From Bradyrhizobium guangxiense (GTDB lineage: Bacteria; Pseudomonadota; Alphaproteobacteria; Rhizobiales; Xanthobacteraceae), in NCBI RefSeq assembly GCF_004114915.1, contig NZ_CP022219.1, forward strand, positions 6,540,501 to 6,604,500: a stretch of DNA of 64,000 nucleotides, read 5' to 3'. Position 1 is the first letter of the stretch; every line of letters begins with the position of its first letter. Below the pieces are notes generated by a model, which saw only the letters and a list, made by a program, of their open reading frames with translations, did no database searches and was not told the origin of the DNA. Positions 37,062-45,738 of this stretch are shown in pieces. The position numbers and the translations under genes were made by a program.

Positions 37062-38372
37062 ATGAGTGAAGCGATCTCGGTCCATCAGCTTCAGGCGAGA
37101 CAGCCCTCGCACGTCACGGTCGCCACCGCGAGCCTGATCGGCACGGCGATCGAGTGGTACGACTTCTTCCTCTACGGCACCGCTGCGGCGCTGATCTTCA
37201 ACAAGCTGTTCTTTCCGACCTTCGACCCCATGATGGGAACGCTGCTCGCATTCGCAACCTACGCGCTCGGCTTCATCGCGCGTCCGCTCGGCGGCGTGGT
37301 GTTCGGGCATTACGGCGACAAGATCGGCCGCAAGACCATGCTGTATCTGACGCTGCTGATCATGGGCGCGGCGACCGCGGCGATCGGCTTCCTGCCGACC
37401 TACGAGACCGCCGGCATCTGGGCCGCCATCCTGCTCGTAGCCTGCCGGCTGATCCAGGGCTTTGGCTTGGGAGGCGAATGGGGCGGCGCGGTGCTGATGG
37501 CGGTCGAGCATGCGCCTGCGGATAAGAAAGGTTTTTATGGCAGCTGGCCGCAGCTCGGGGCGCCGCTCGGCCTCGTGCTCGGCACGCTGGTGTTCTCGGT
37601 GGTCTCGGCGATGCTGACCGACGCGCAGCTCTATGCCTGGGGTTGGCGCCTCCCGTTCCTGTTCTCGATCGCGCTGGTGCTGGTCGGGCTGTGGATCCGC
37701 TTCACCATCGCGGAATCGCCGGAGTTCCAGAGGGTCAAGGACACCAAGCAGGACGTGAAGATGCCGATCCTCGAGGCGATCAGGATGTACCCGAAGAACA
37801 TCCTGCTGGCGATGGGCGCGCGCTTCGCCGAGAACGGCTTCTTCTATATCTACGCGACCTTCGTGCTCGCCTATGCGACGCAATCGCTCGGCATGAACAA
37901 GCAGGACATGCTCAACGGCGTCCTGATCGGCGCGGCGATCGAGACCTTCACCATTCCCGTCTTCGGCGCGCTCTCCGACCGGCTCGGGCGGCGGCCGATC
38001 TACATCTTTGGCGCGGTGTTCTCGGCGCTGATGTCGTTCCCGCTGTTCATGCTGCTGGCAACCAAGAACCCGCAATATGCCTGGATCGCGATCGTGCTCG
38101 GTCTCGCGGTCGGACACGCTGCGATGTACGGGCCGCAGGCGAGCTTCCTGTCGGAGCTGTTCGGCACCAAGGTGCGCTATAGCGGCGTCTCGCTCGGCTA
38201 CAACCTCGCCTCGATCTTCGCCGGCGCGCTGTCGCCGCTGATCGCGACGGGATTGATGACGGCCTACGCGCCGGCGACCTGGCCGATCTCGCTCTACATG
38301 ATCGCGCTGGCGCTGATCACCGTCGTGTCGGTCTATTTCGCCACCGAGACACGCAAGATAGTGCAGTCCTGA
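37062..38372 (+). CDS. MFS transporter, metabolite:H+ symporter (MHS) family
   Basis: The 436-residue symporter has 12 membrane helices and MHS signatures: [19 protein letters not shown] in the first helix, [18 protein letters not shown] between helices two and three, and [12 protein letters not shown]. This group includes shikimate, citrate, alpha-ketoglutarate and proline/betaine carriers. The start has a canonical AGGGAGGA about 8 bases upstream. The gene is preceded by the sigma-54 promoter and palindrome described above. The downstream CoA-transferase gene, 97 bp on and across a hairpin, may act on the imported acid after activation, but this is inferred from adjacency. Confidence 0.9.
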   Translation: MSEAISVHQLQARQPSHVTVATASLIGTAIEWYDFFLYGTAAALIFNKLFFPTFDPMMGTLLAFATYALGFIARPLGGVVFGHYGDKIGRKTMLYLTLLIMGAATAAIGFLPTYETAGIWAAILLVACRLIQGFGLGGEWGGAVLMAVEHAPADKKGFYGSWPQLGAPLGLVLGTLVFSVVSAMLTDAQLYAWGWRLPFLFSIALVLVGLWIRFTIAESPEFQRVKDTKQDVKMPILEAIRMYPKNILLAMGARFAENGFFYIYATFVLAYATQSLGMNKQDMLNGVLIGAAIETFTIPVFGALSDRLGRRPIYIFGAVFSALMSFPLFMLLATKNPQYAWIAIVLGLAVGHAAMYGPQASFLSELFGTKVRYSGVSLGYNLASIFAGALSPLIATGLMTAYAPATWPISLYMIALALITVVSVYFATETRKIVQS

Positions 38373-38381
38373 TGCCCCTTG

Positions 38382-38419
38382 TCGCGGGGAGCGACCTATT
38401 CCAGGCCTGCTCCCCGCGA
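38382..38419. terminator. Strong hairpin between MHS and CoA-transferase genes
   Basis: TCGCGGGGAGC (38382-38392) pairs perfectly with GCTCCCCGCGA (38409-38419) over 11 bp with a 16-base loop. No T-tract follows, so it could be a Rho-linked terminator or an mRNA-stability element separating the two transcripts. Confidence 0.55.
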
Positions 38420-38469
38420 TAAGATCAACGACAACAACGGCATACGGTCGAGGGAACGGGAGGAACGCC

Positions 38470-40497
38470 GTGAGCCATCATCCAGCTCTGCCTTACCTGC
38501 GCAATTCCGAGAAGGGCAAGGTCGTCACCGCGACTGAGGCGGTCATGCTGATCCGCGACGGCGACACGGTGGCGACCGGCGGCTTCGTCGGCATCGGCTT
38601 TGCCGAGGAGATCGCGATCGCGCTGGAGGAGCTCTATCTCTCCAACGAGGGCGATGCGCCCTACACGCAGGGCAAGCCGCGCAACCTGACGCTGGTCTAT
38701 GCCGCGGGCCAGGGCGACGGCAAGCAGCGCGGCCTCAACCATTTCGCGCATGAGGGCCTGGTCCGGCGCGTGATCGGCGGCCATTGGGGGCTTGCGCCGA
38801 AATTGCAGCAGCTCGCGATCGCGGGGCAGATCGAGGCTTACAACCTGCCGCAGGGCGTCATCACGCACCTGTTCCGCGACATCGCGGCGCACCGGCCCGG
38901 CCATGTCACCCGCGTCGGCATGGGCACCTTCGTCGACCCCCGGCAGGGCGGCGGCAAGCTGAACGCGCGCACCACCGAAGATCTGGTGGAGCTGATCACG
39001 CTGCGCGGCGAAGAGTGCCTGCTCTACAAGACGTTTCCGATCGATGTCGGGATCATCCGCGCCACCACCGGCGATCCCGACGGCAACCTCACCATGGAGA
39101 AGGAGGCGCTGACGCTGGAGGCGCTAGCCATCGCCATGGCCGCGCATAATTCCGGCGGCATCGTCATCGCCCAGGTCGAGCGCGTCGCCGAGGCTGGCAG
39201 CCTCAATCCGCGCCAGGTCAAGATCCCCGGCATTCTCGTCGATTGCGTGGTCGTAGCGAAGCCGGAGAATCACTGGCAGACCTTCGGCACGCCTTACAAT
39301 CCGGCCTTCTCCAGTGAGATCCGCGTCCGTGCCGCCTCGCTGCCGGTGATGCCGGTCAGCGAGCGCAAGATCATCGCGCGGCGCGCCGCGCTCGAGCTCA
39401 AGGCCAACAGCGTCGTCAATCTCGGCATCGGCATGCCCGAGGGGATCGCCTCGGTCGCGAATGAGGAGCGGATCATCGACCTCATCACGCTGACGGCGGA
39501 GCCCGGCGTGATCGGCGGCATCCCCGCGAGCGGCATCGATTTCGGCGCGGCGATCAACACGCAGGCGGTGATCGACCAGCCCTACCAGTTCGACTTCTAC
39601 GACGGCGGCGGTCTGGATGCCGCCTTCCTCGGCCTCGCCCAGGTCGATCGCGCCGGCAACCTCAATGTCAGCAAGTTCGGGCCGAAGCTCGCGGGCGCCG
39701 GCGGCTTCATCAATATCAGCCAGAACGCCAAGGAGGTGATCTTTGTCGGCACCTTCGGCGCAGGCAAGCAGCGCATCGCGGTGAAGGACGGCAAGCTTGT
39801 CATTCTCGACGAGGCCAAGTCGCGCAAGTTCGTCGACGGCGTCGAGCACGTCACCTTCAGCGGCCCGTTTGCCGCCGCGCGCAGGCAGCGCACGCTGTAC
39901 GTCACCGAGCGCTGCGTGTTCGAACTCCGGGCCGGCGGGCTCGAGCTCACCGAGGTCGCGCCCGGCATCGACGTCGAGCGCGACATCCTGCGCCTGATGG
40001 ATTTCAAGCCGCTGATCCCGCGCGACCCGGCGCTGATGGACGACCGCATCTTCCGCGAGGGTCTGATGGACCTGCGCGAGCGCCTGCTTACCATCCCGCT
40101 AGACCAGCGGTTCACGCTGGACGAGCAGCAGAACCTGTTCTTCGTCAACCTGGAACGCTACCCGCTGCGCAGCAAGGCCGAGATCGACACCATCGCTGCG
40201 ATCGTCGAGGCCAGGCTCGCGCCGCTCGGCCGCCGGGTCTACGCCATCGTCAACTATGACAATTTTTCCATCCTGCCGGAGCTGATGGACGATTATTCGG
40301 CCATGGTGCGCAGCCTGGTCGACCGCTTCTATTCCGGCGTGTCGCGCTACACCACGTCGGGCTTCCTGCGCATCAAGCTCGGCGAAGCCCTGGAGAGACG
40401 CGGCGTCGCGCCGCATATTTTCGAGAGCGCCGAGGAGGCGCAGTCCGATCGGCGCCGGGCCGAGGGCGCCGGCAATGCGCGGTCGGCCCAGAAATGA
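38470..40497 (+). CDS. Acetate/3-ketoacid-type CoA-transferase (family I)
   Basis: A 675-residue single-chain family I CoA-transferase in which both half-domains are fused, as in YdiF. The N-terminal half shows [14 protein letters not shown], and the second half [14 protein letters not shown]. The catalytic glutamate is Glu344 in [10 protein letters not shown], followed by [19 protein letters not shown]. The last 150 residues form an extension with no motif I recognise. It moves CoA from acyl-CoA donors to free acids in the cytoplasm. The start is a GTG at 38470 with GGGAGGAA just upstream. Downstream lies an ABC transporter operon for an unknown solute, upstream an MHS transporter; together they suggest uptake and activation of a carboxylic acid. 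Confidence 0.85.
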   Translation: MSHHPALPYLRNSEKGKVVTATEAVMLIRDGDTVATGGFVGIGFAEEIAIALEELYLSNEGDAPYTQGKPRNLTLVYAAGQGDGKQRGLNHFAHEGLVRRVIGGHWGLAPKLQQLAIAGQIEAYNLPQGVITHLFRDIAAHRPGHVTRVGMGTFVDPRQGGGKLNARTTEDLVELITLRGEECLLYKTFPIDVGIIRATTGDPDGNLTMEKEALTLEALAIAMAAHNSGGIVIAQVERVAEAGSLNPRQVKIPGILVDCVVVAKPENHWQTFGTPYNPAFSSEIRVRAASLPVMPVSERKIIARRAALELKANSVVNLGIGMPEGIASVANEERIIDLITLTAEPGVIGGIPASGIDFGAAINTQAVIDQPYQFDFYDGGGLDAAFLGLAQVDRAGNLNVSKFGPKLAGAGGFINISQNAKEVIFVGTFGAGKQRIAVKDGKLVILDEAKSRKFVDGVEHVTFSGPFAAARRQRTLYVTERCVFELRAGGLELTEVAPGIDVERDILRLMDFKPLIPRDPALMDDRIFREGLMDLRERLLTIPLDQRFTLDEQQNLFFVNLERYPLRSKAEIDTIAAIVEARLAPLGRRVYAIVNYDNFSILPELMDDYSAMVRSLVDRFYSGVSRYTTSGFLRIKLGEALERRGVAPHIFESAEEAQSDRRRAEGAGNARSAQK

Positions 40498-40603
40498 TGC
40501 ATGTTCGAAAGTCCGGCACGCTCGGCCGTAAGGTTCAATTGCAATATTTGTAGTGTTGTGCAAATCGCTGTTGCCGAAAGGCATTCAATCAGGAGGGACC
40601 ATC

Positions 40604-41788
40604 GTGCGTCGATCACTCATCATAACAACAACCCTTCTCGCGCTCGCCGCGGGCACCTCCGCACGCGCCGACGATCTCAAGGTCGCGCTGATCTACGGCA
40701 AGACCGGCCCGCTCGAGGCCTACGCCAAGCAGACCGAGACCGGTCTGAAAATGGGCTTTGAATACGCCACCAAGGGCACGATGACGCTCGACGGGCGCAA
40801 GATCGTCATCATCACCAAGGACGACCAGGGCAAGCCGGACCTTGCGAAGGCTGCGCTCGCGGAAGCCTATCAGGACGACAAGGCCGACATCGCCATCGGC
40901 ACGACCTCGTCGGCCGCGGCACTCGCGATTCTCCCCGTCGCCGAGGAGAATAAGAAGATCCTGATCGTCGAGCCCGCCGTCGCGGACCAGATTACCGGCG
41001 AGAAGTGGAATCGCTACATCTTCCGCACCGCGCGCAATTCCTCACAGGACGCGATCTCGAATGCGGTCGCGATCGGCAAGCAGGGCGTCACCGTCGCAAC
41101 CCTGGCACAGGACTATGCGTTCGGCCGCGATGGCGTCGCCGCCTTCAAGGAGGCGCTCGCCAAGACCGGCGCGACGCTCGCCGCGGAAGAATATGCTCCG
41201 ACCTCGACCACCGACTTCACCGCGGTCGGCCAGCGCCTGTTCGACGCACTGAAGGACAAGCCCGGCCGCAAGGTGATCTGGGTGATCTGGGCCGGCGCCG
41301 GCAATCCGCTGGCCAAGCTCCAAGACATGGACCCGAAGCGCTACGGCATCGAGCTCTCCACCGGCGGCAACATTTTGCCCGCGCTCGCCGCCTATAAGGG
41401 CCTGCCCGGCATGGAAGGCGCGACCTACTATTTCTACGAGATCCCGAAGAACCCGGTGAACGACTGGCTGGTCGCCGAGCACCAGAAGCGCTTCAACGCG
41501 CCGCCGGACTTCTTCACCGCGGGCGGCTTTGCCGCTGCGATGTCCGTCGTCGCCGCCGTCACCAAGGCGAAGTCGACCGACACCGAGAAGCTGATCACGG
41601 CGATGGAGGGTCTCGAGTTCGACACGCCGAAGGGCAAGATGGTGTTCCGCAAGGAGGACCATCAGGCGCTGCAGAGCATGTATCACTTCAAGGTCAAGGT
41701 CGATCCGAACGTCGCCTGGGCCGTGCTCGAGCCGGTGCGCGAGCTGAAGATCGAGGACATGGACGTTCCCGTCCGCAACAAGCGGTGA
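40604..41788 (+). CDS. Periplasmic ABC substrate-binding protein of the HAAT operon
   Basis: A 394-residue secreted type I binding protein. A GTG start at 40604 with AGGAGGGA 6 bases before it gives a classical signal peptide (VRRSLIITTTLLALAAG, cleavage near ARADD). The mature protein opens with LKVALIYGKTGPLEAYAKQT, and the cleft strands include GTTSSAAALAILP and TLAQDYAFGRDG. It is the receptor for the four-gene transporter that follows after a 181-bp gap containing a palindromic repeat. Sequence style places it in the branched-chain amino acid/amide group, but ligands in this group range widely to aromatic acids, so the solute remains open. An extra-strong ribosome site fits high expression. 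Confidence 0.88.
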   Translation: MRRSLIITTTLLALAAGTSARADDLKVALIYGKTGPLEAYAKQTETGLKMGFEYATKGTMTLDGRKIVIITKDDQGKPDLAKAALAEAYQDDKADIAIGTTSSAAALAILPVAEENKKILIVEPAVADQITGEKWNRYIFRTARNSSQDAISNAVAIGKQGVTVATLAQDYAFGRDGVAAFKEALAKTGATLAAEEYAPTSTTDFTAVGQRLFDALKDKPGRKVIWVIWAGAGNPLAKLQDMDPKRYGIELSTGGNILPALAAYKGLPGMEGATYYFYEIPKNPVNDWLVAEHQKRFNAPPDFFTAGGFAAAMSVVAAVTKAKSTDTEKLITAMEGLEFDTPKGKMVFRKEDHQALQSMYHFKVKVDPNVAWAVLEPVRELKIEDMDVPVRNKR

Positions 41789-41794
41789 TGGTTT

Positions 41795-41940
41795 CACCTC
41801 TCCCATAGGGAGAGGTCGCGCCGAAGGCGCGGGTGAGGGGTTCTGCTCTCTCGTGAGACCTGAGCCCCCTCACCCGATAGCACTGGACGATACTTCGCAT
41901 CGCCAGGGACAAATCGACCTCTCCCCTCCGGGGAGAGGTG
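41795..41940. repeat. Palindromic repeat inside the ABC operon
   Basis: The outer arms CACCTCTCCC (41795-41804) and GGGAGAGGTG (41931-41940) pair. Each end is also a small hairpin (CTCTCCCATAGGGAGAG on the left, CTCTCCCCTCCGGGGAGAG on the right), and inner GTCG/CGAC and CCTCACCC/GGGTGAGG blocks pair too. It fills the gap between the binding-protein gene and the first ATPase gene. It has the same architecture as the repeat at 1279-1437. Confidence 0.78.
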
Positions 41941-41969
41941 TATCACCGGGCCGAGACACCTTACGAAAC

Positions 41970-42758
41970 ATGACGCTTTCCCTCGAAACCCGCGACCTCA
42001 CCATCCGCTTCGGCGGTCATGTCGCGGTCAACAGCGTAACGTGCAGCTTTCGCCCCGGCGAGCTCACCGCCATCGTCGGGCCGAACGGCGCCGGCAAGAC
42101 CACTTATTTCAACCTGATCTCGGGCCAGTTGCGCGCTTCCAGCGGCAGCATCCTGTTCGACGGCACTGACATCACACAGCATTCCGCGCCGATGCGGACC
42201 CGTGCAGGACTCGGGCGCGCGTTTCAGCTGACCAACCTGTTTCCGAACCTCACCGTGGAAGAGAACGTCCGCCTCGCGGTGCAGGCGGCGAACGGCACCC
42301 ATTACGACATGCTGCGGCCCTGGACGATGCGGCGCGACCTGATCGCGCGCGCCGATGCCATCCTCGACCAGGTCGCGCTCGGCAATCGTCGCGGCGTCAC
42401 TGCTACCGCGCTGTCGCATGGCGACCAGCGCAAGCTCGAGGTCGCCCTGATGATCGCGCTCGAACCTGATGTCTTCATGTTCGATGAGCCGACCGCGGGC
42501 ATGAGCATCGACGAGGTGCCTGTTGTCCTCAACCTGATCGCGCAGCTCAAGCAGGACAAGAGCAAGATCATCCTGCTGGTCGAGCACAAGATGGACGTGG
42601 TGCGCTCGCTCGCTGACCGCATCATCGTCCTGCACAACGGCCAGCTCGTCGCCGACGGCGCTCCTGCCGAGGTGATCGCCTCGCCGATCGTGCAGGAAGC
42701 CTATCTCGGCGTCGCGCCCAAGAACACTGCAGGCAACGCTGCAGGGAGTGCCTCATGA
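41970..42758 (+). CDS. HAAT-type ABC transporter ATP-binding protein (LivG-like)
   Basis: The 262-residue ATPase has Walker A GPNGAGKTT near residue 37 and the LivG-type segment RAFQLTNLFPNLTVEENVRLA. The signature motif reads LSHGDQRKLE rather than the usual LSYG-Q. Walker B is FMFDEPTAGMS, followed by the switch His in LVEHKMDVV. It energises import through the two permeases encoded downstream. Translation starts at the ATG at 41970, after the palindromic repeat. Its stop overlaps the start of the next ATPase by four bases (ATGA), so the four membrane/ATPase genes form one translationally coupled block. The unusual signature is worth noting but common variants do function. Confidence 0.9.
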   Translation: MTLSLETRDLTIRFGGHVAVNSVTCSFRPGELTAIVGPNGAGKTTYFNLISGQLRASSGSILFDGTDITQHSAPMRTRAGLGRAFQLTNLFPNLTVEENVRLAVQAANGTHYDMLRPWTMRRDLIARADAILDQVALGNRRGVTATALSHGDQRKLEVALMIALEPDVFMFDEPTAGMSIDEVPVVLNLIAQLKQDKSKIILLVEHKMDVVRSLADRIIVLHNGQLVADGAPAEVIASPIVQEAYLGVAPKNTAGNAAGSAS

Positions 42759-43477
42759 CCGACCTGCTCAGGCTCTCCGGCGTCCACACCCATATCGGGC
42801 GCTACCACATCCTCCAGGGCATCGATCTCGCCGTCCCGCAAGGGCAGACCACGATGCTGCTCGGCCGCAACGGCGCCGGCAAGACCACGACGCTGCGCAC
42901 CATCATGGGGCTGTGGCAGGCTTCCAGCGGCGAGATCAGCCTCGCCGGGATGCGCATCGAGAGCCGCGCCACGCCCGATATTGCAAGGCTCGGCGTCGGC
43001 TATGTTCCGGAGAGCATGGCCGTGTTCTCCGATCTCACCGTGAAGGAGAATCTCGTGCTGGCGGCGCGAGACGCTGCGATGGACGACAAGCAGCTGGAAT
43101 GGATCTTCGGCTTCTTCCCGGCGCTGCGCCGGTTCTGGCTGTCGCGCGCGGGAAGCCTCTCCGGCGGGCAAAAGCAGATGCTGTCGATCGCGCGCGCCAT
43201 CATCGAGCCGCGCAAGCTGCTCCTGATCGACGAGCCGACCAAAGGTCTGGCGCCGGCCATCGTGATGGCACTGATCGAGTGCCTGAAGGAGATCAAGCGC
43301 AAGGGCGCGACCATCCTCCTGGTCGAGCAGAATTTCTTCGCCGCCCGCGAGCTCGGCGACAACGTGCTGGTGATGGACAACGGCACCATCGTCCATCGCG
43401 GCGAGATGGCGGCGCTCGCCGCCGACGTGCCGCTGCAGGAGCGGCTGCTTGGCCTGAGCCTGGAGGCGCATCAGTGA
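42755..43477 (+). CDS. HAAT-type ABC transporter ATP-binding protein (LivF-like)
   Basis: The 240-residue second ATPase has Walker A GRNGAGKTT near residue 36, signature LSGGQKQMLSIARA, Walker B LLLIDEPTKGLAP and the LivF-typical VEQNFFAARELGD. As in other HAAT importers, the two different ATPases pair under the two different permeases. It starts on the ATGA that overlaps the stop of the LivG-like gene and ends on a GTGA that overlaps the permease start, showing tight coupling. Its length is exactly the family norm. Confidence 0.92.
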   Translation: MTDLLRLSGVHTHIGRYHILQGIDLAVPQGQTTMLLGRNGAGKTTTLRTIMGLWQASSGEISLAGMRIESRATPDIARLGVGYVPESMAVFSDLTVKENLVLAARDAAMDDKQLEWIFGFFPALRRFWLSRAGSLSGGQKQMLSIARAIIEPRKLLLIDEPTKGLAPAIVMALIECLKEIKRKGATILLVEQNFFAARELGDNVLVMDNGTIVHRGEMAALAADVPLQERLLGLSLEAHQ

Positions 43478-44484
43478 CTGACCTTGCCGCAACCGATCCT
43501 CTGCCGAAGCCGAAGCGCGACCTCGCGCCGATCCTGCTGCCGGTGGCGCTCGCGCTTGTCATGATCCCGCTGATCGGTTCGACCTCCTCCTGGCTGACCT
43601 TGACCGCCGCCAGTCTTGCCATGGGCATGATGATCTTCATCATGGCTTCGGGCCTCACGCTGGTGTTCGGCCTGATGGACGTGCTCAATTTCGGCCATGG
43701 CGCCTTCATCGCCGTCGGCGCCTATGTCGCGACCCTGGTGCTGGCGCCGTTCGCGGCCTCCATTCAGGCCGATTCGCTCTGGATGAACCTCGCGGTGCTG
43801 GCGCCGGCCGCGCTGCTCTCGATGGCGGTGTCGGGCGCGCTCGGCCTCGTCGTCGAGCGGGTGCTGATCCTGCCGGTCTATGGCCAGCATCTGAAGCAGA
43901 TCCTGATGACAACCGGCGGCCTGATCGTCGCCGAGCAGACGCTCTATGCGCTGTGGGGGCCGCAGATCATCCCAATGCCGCTGCCGGCCTCGCTGCGCGG
44001 CTCCTTCATCCTCGGCGACGTCGCAATCGCCAAGTACCGCGTGCTGGCGATGTTGATCGGGCTTGCCGTCTTCATCGCGATCCAGCTCGTGCTCAACCGC
44101 ACCAAGCTCGGCCTCTTGATTCGCGCCGGCGTCGAGAACCGCGAGATGGTCGAGGCGCTCGGCTATCGCATCCGCCGCCTGTTCCTCGGCGTGTTCATGA
44201 CGGGATCTGCGCTGGCCGGCCTCGGCGGCGTGATGTGGGCGCTCTATCGCGAGCAGGTCCACGCCTCCATGAGCGACGACCTTACCGTGCTGATCTTCAT
44301 CGTCGTCATCATCGGCGGGCTGGGATCGATCGGCGGCTGCTTCATCGGTGCGATTCTCGTCGCCATGATTGCCAATTACGGCGGCTTCCTGGTGCCGAAA
44401 CTCGCCCTCGTCTCCAACATCCTGCTGATGGTCGCCATTCTGATGTGGCGGCCGCGCGGCCTCTATGCGGTGACCAGCCGATGA
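43474..44484 (+). CDS. HAAT-type ABC transporter permease (LivH-like)
   Basis: The 336-residue inner-membrane subunit begins at a GTG that overlaps the preceding stop. It has about nine helices and the LivH signatures GLTLVFGLMDVLNFGHGAF near residue 60, RAGVENREMVEALGYRI for the coupling loop, and GGLGSIGGCFIGAI. It forms the translocation channel with the LivM-like protein. The N-terminal 20 residues (VTDLAATDPLPKPKRDLAP) extend beyond the common start of LivH and are cytoplasmic. Its stop overlaps the next start by four bases. Confidence 0.9.
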   Translation: MTDLAATDPLPKPKRDLAPILLPVALALVMIPLIGSTSSWLTLTAASLAMGMMIFIMASGLTLVFGLMDVLNFGHGAFIAVGAYVATLVLAPFAASIQADSLWMNLAVLAPAALLSMAVSGALGLVVERVLILPVYGQHLKQILMTTGGLIVAEQTLYALWGPQIIPMPLPASLRGSFILGDVAIAKYRVLAMLIGLAVFIAIQLVLNRTKLGLLIRAGVENREMVEALGYRIRRLFLGVFMTGSALAGLGGVMWALYREQVHASMSDDLTVLIFIVVIIGGLGSIGGCFIGAILVAMIANYGGFLVPKLALVSNILLMVAILMWRPRGLYAVTSR

Positions 44485-45563
44485 TGATCCTCTCAGGCGA
44501 TCCGCCGCGTAGCCGCATCCTCACGCTCGTTCTCGTCGTCATCATCCTGGCGCTGGCGGCGACGCCATTCCTGTTCCCTGGCGCCAAGGCGCTGAACGTC
44601 GCGGCCAAGATCTGTGTCTTCGCCGCGCTGGTCGCCTCCTACGACCTCCTGCTCGGCTATACCGGCTCGGTGTCGTTCGCCCACACCATGTTCTACGGCA
44701 TCGGGAGTTACGCCATCGCCATCGCGCTGTACGGGATGGGCCCGAATTGGGCCGCGGTCGCAACCGGCATCGTCGTCGGCCTGCCGCTGGCAGCCCTGCT
44801 CGCGCTCGCGATCGGCCTGTTCTCGCTGCGCGTCGCGGCGATCTTCTTCGCCATGATCACGCTCGCGGTCGCCTCCGCTTTCCAGGTGCTGGCCTCGCAG
44901 CTGTCCTGGCTGACCGGCGGCGAGGACGGGCGCAGCTTCCAGCTGCCGGAGCTGCTGCGTCCCGGCACCGTGCTGATCTCGAAGAACCTGTTCGGCTTCG
45001 AGATCAACGGCCGCATCCTGACCTTCTACCTGGTGTTCTCCATCTCTGCCCTGATGATCCTCGCTCTGTTGCGCGTGGTGAACTCGCCGTTCGGCCGCGT
45101 GCTGCAGGCGATCCGCGAGAACCGCTTTCGCGCCGAGGCGCTCGGCTTCCGCACCGTATTCCACCTGACCTATGCCAACTGCCTCGCCGCCCTTGTCGCC
45201 GCCAGCGCGGGCATCCTGAACGCGCTGTGGCTGCGCTATGCCGGTCCCGACACCTCGCTCAGCTTCTCGATCATGCTCGACATCCTGCTGATGGTCGTGA
45301 TCGGCGGCATGGGCACGATCTACGGCGCGATCATCGGCGCCACCATCTTCATCCTCGCGCAGAACTATCTGCAGTCGCTGATGGGCGTCGCCTCCAAGGC
45401 GGCGTCGGAAGCCGGCCTGCCGCTGCTGCCGGGACTGCTGCACCCCGACCGCTGGCTGCTGTGGCTCGGGCTGCTGTTCATCGCCAGCGTCTACTTCTTC
45501 CCGACCGGCGTGGTCGGACGGCTGCGCAATCCCGCCGGCAAGAGCGCCGGCAGTCCGCATTAA
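44481..45563 (+). CDS. HAAT-type ABC transporter permease (LivM-like)
   Basis: The 360-residue second permease starts on the ATGA overlapping the LivH-like stop. It shows the LivM signatures YDLLLGYTGSVSFAHTMFYG, the coupling loop AIRENRFRAEALGF, and VVIGGMGTIYGAIIGA. About ten helices are predicted, with a hydrophilic periplasmic segment near residues 145-170. It ends the operon; the next gene has its own long leader (175 bp) with a large ribosome binding site. The whole transporter (receptor, two ATPases, two permeases) is complete, so it can act by itself. Confidence 0.9.
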   Translation: MMILSGDPPRSRILTLVLVVIILALAATPFLFPGAKALNVAAKICVFAALVASYDLLLGYTGSVSFAHTMFYGIGSYAIAIALYGMGPNWAAVATGIVVGLPLAALLALAIGLFSLRVAAIFFAMITLAVASAFQVLASQLSWLTGGEDGRSFQLPELLRPGTVLISKNLFGFEINGRILTFYLVFSISALMILALLRVVNSPFGRVLQAIRENRFRAEALGFRTVFHLTYANCLAALVAASAGILNALWLRYAGPDTSLSFSIMLDILLMVVIGGMGTIYGAIIGATIFILAQNYLQSLMGVASKAASEAGLPLLPGLLHPDRWLLWLGLLFIASVYFFPTGVVGRLRNPAGKSAGSPH

Positions 45564-45738
45564 GCCTCAGTTAACGATGCAGCGCAGCGATTGCCGCACG
45601 CGCCGCACAACCGCGGCGCGATACCCGCTCCGCTGCATGCGGGCGCCATTGCGCAACTGGATTAAGGCTTAGGTAACTGGCTTTCCTAAGGTTTAGGCCA
45701 TTTGTGCGGTGTATTCGTGTTCCTCCAGGGAGGGGGGA

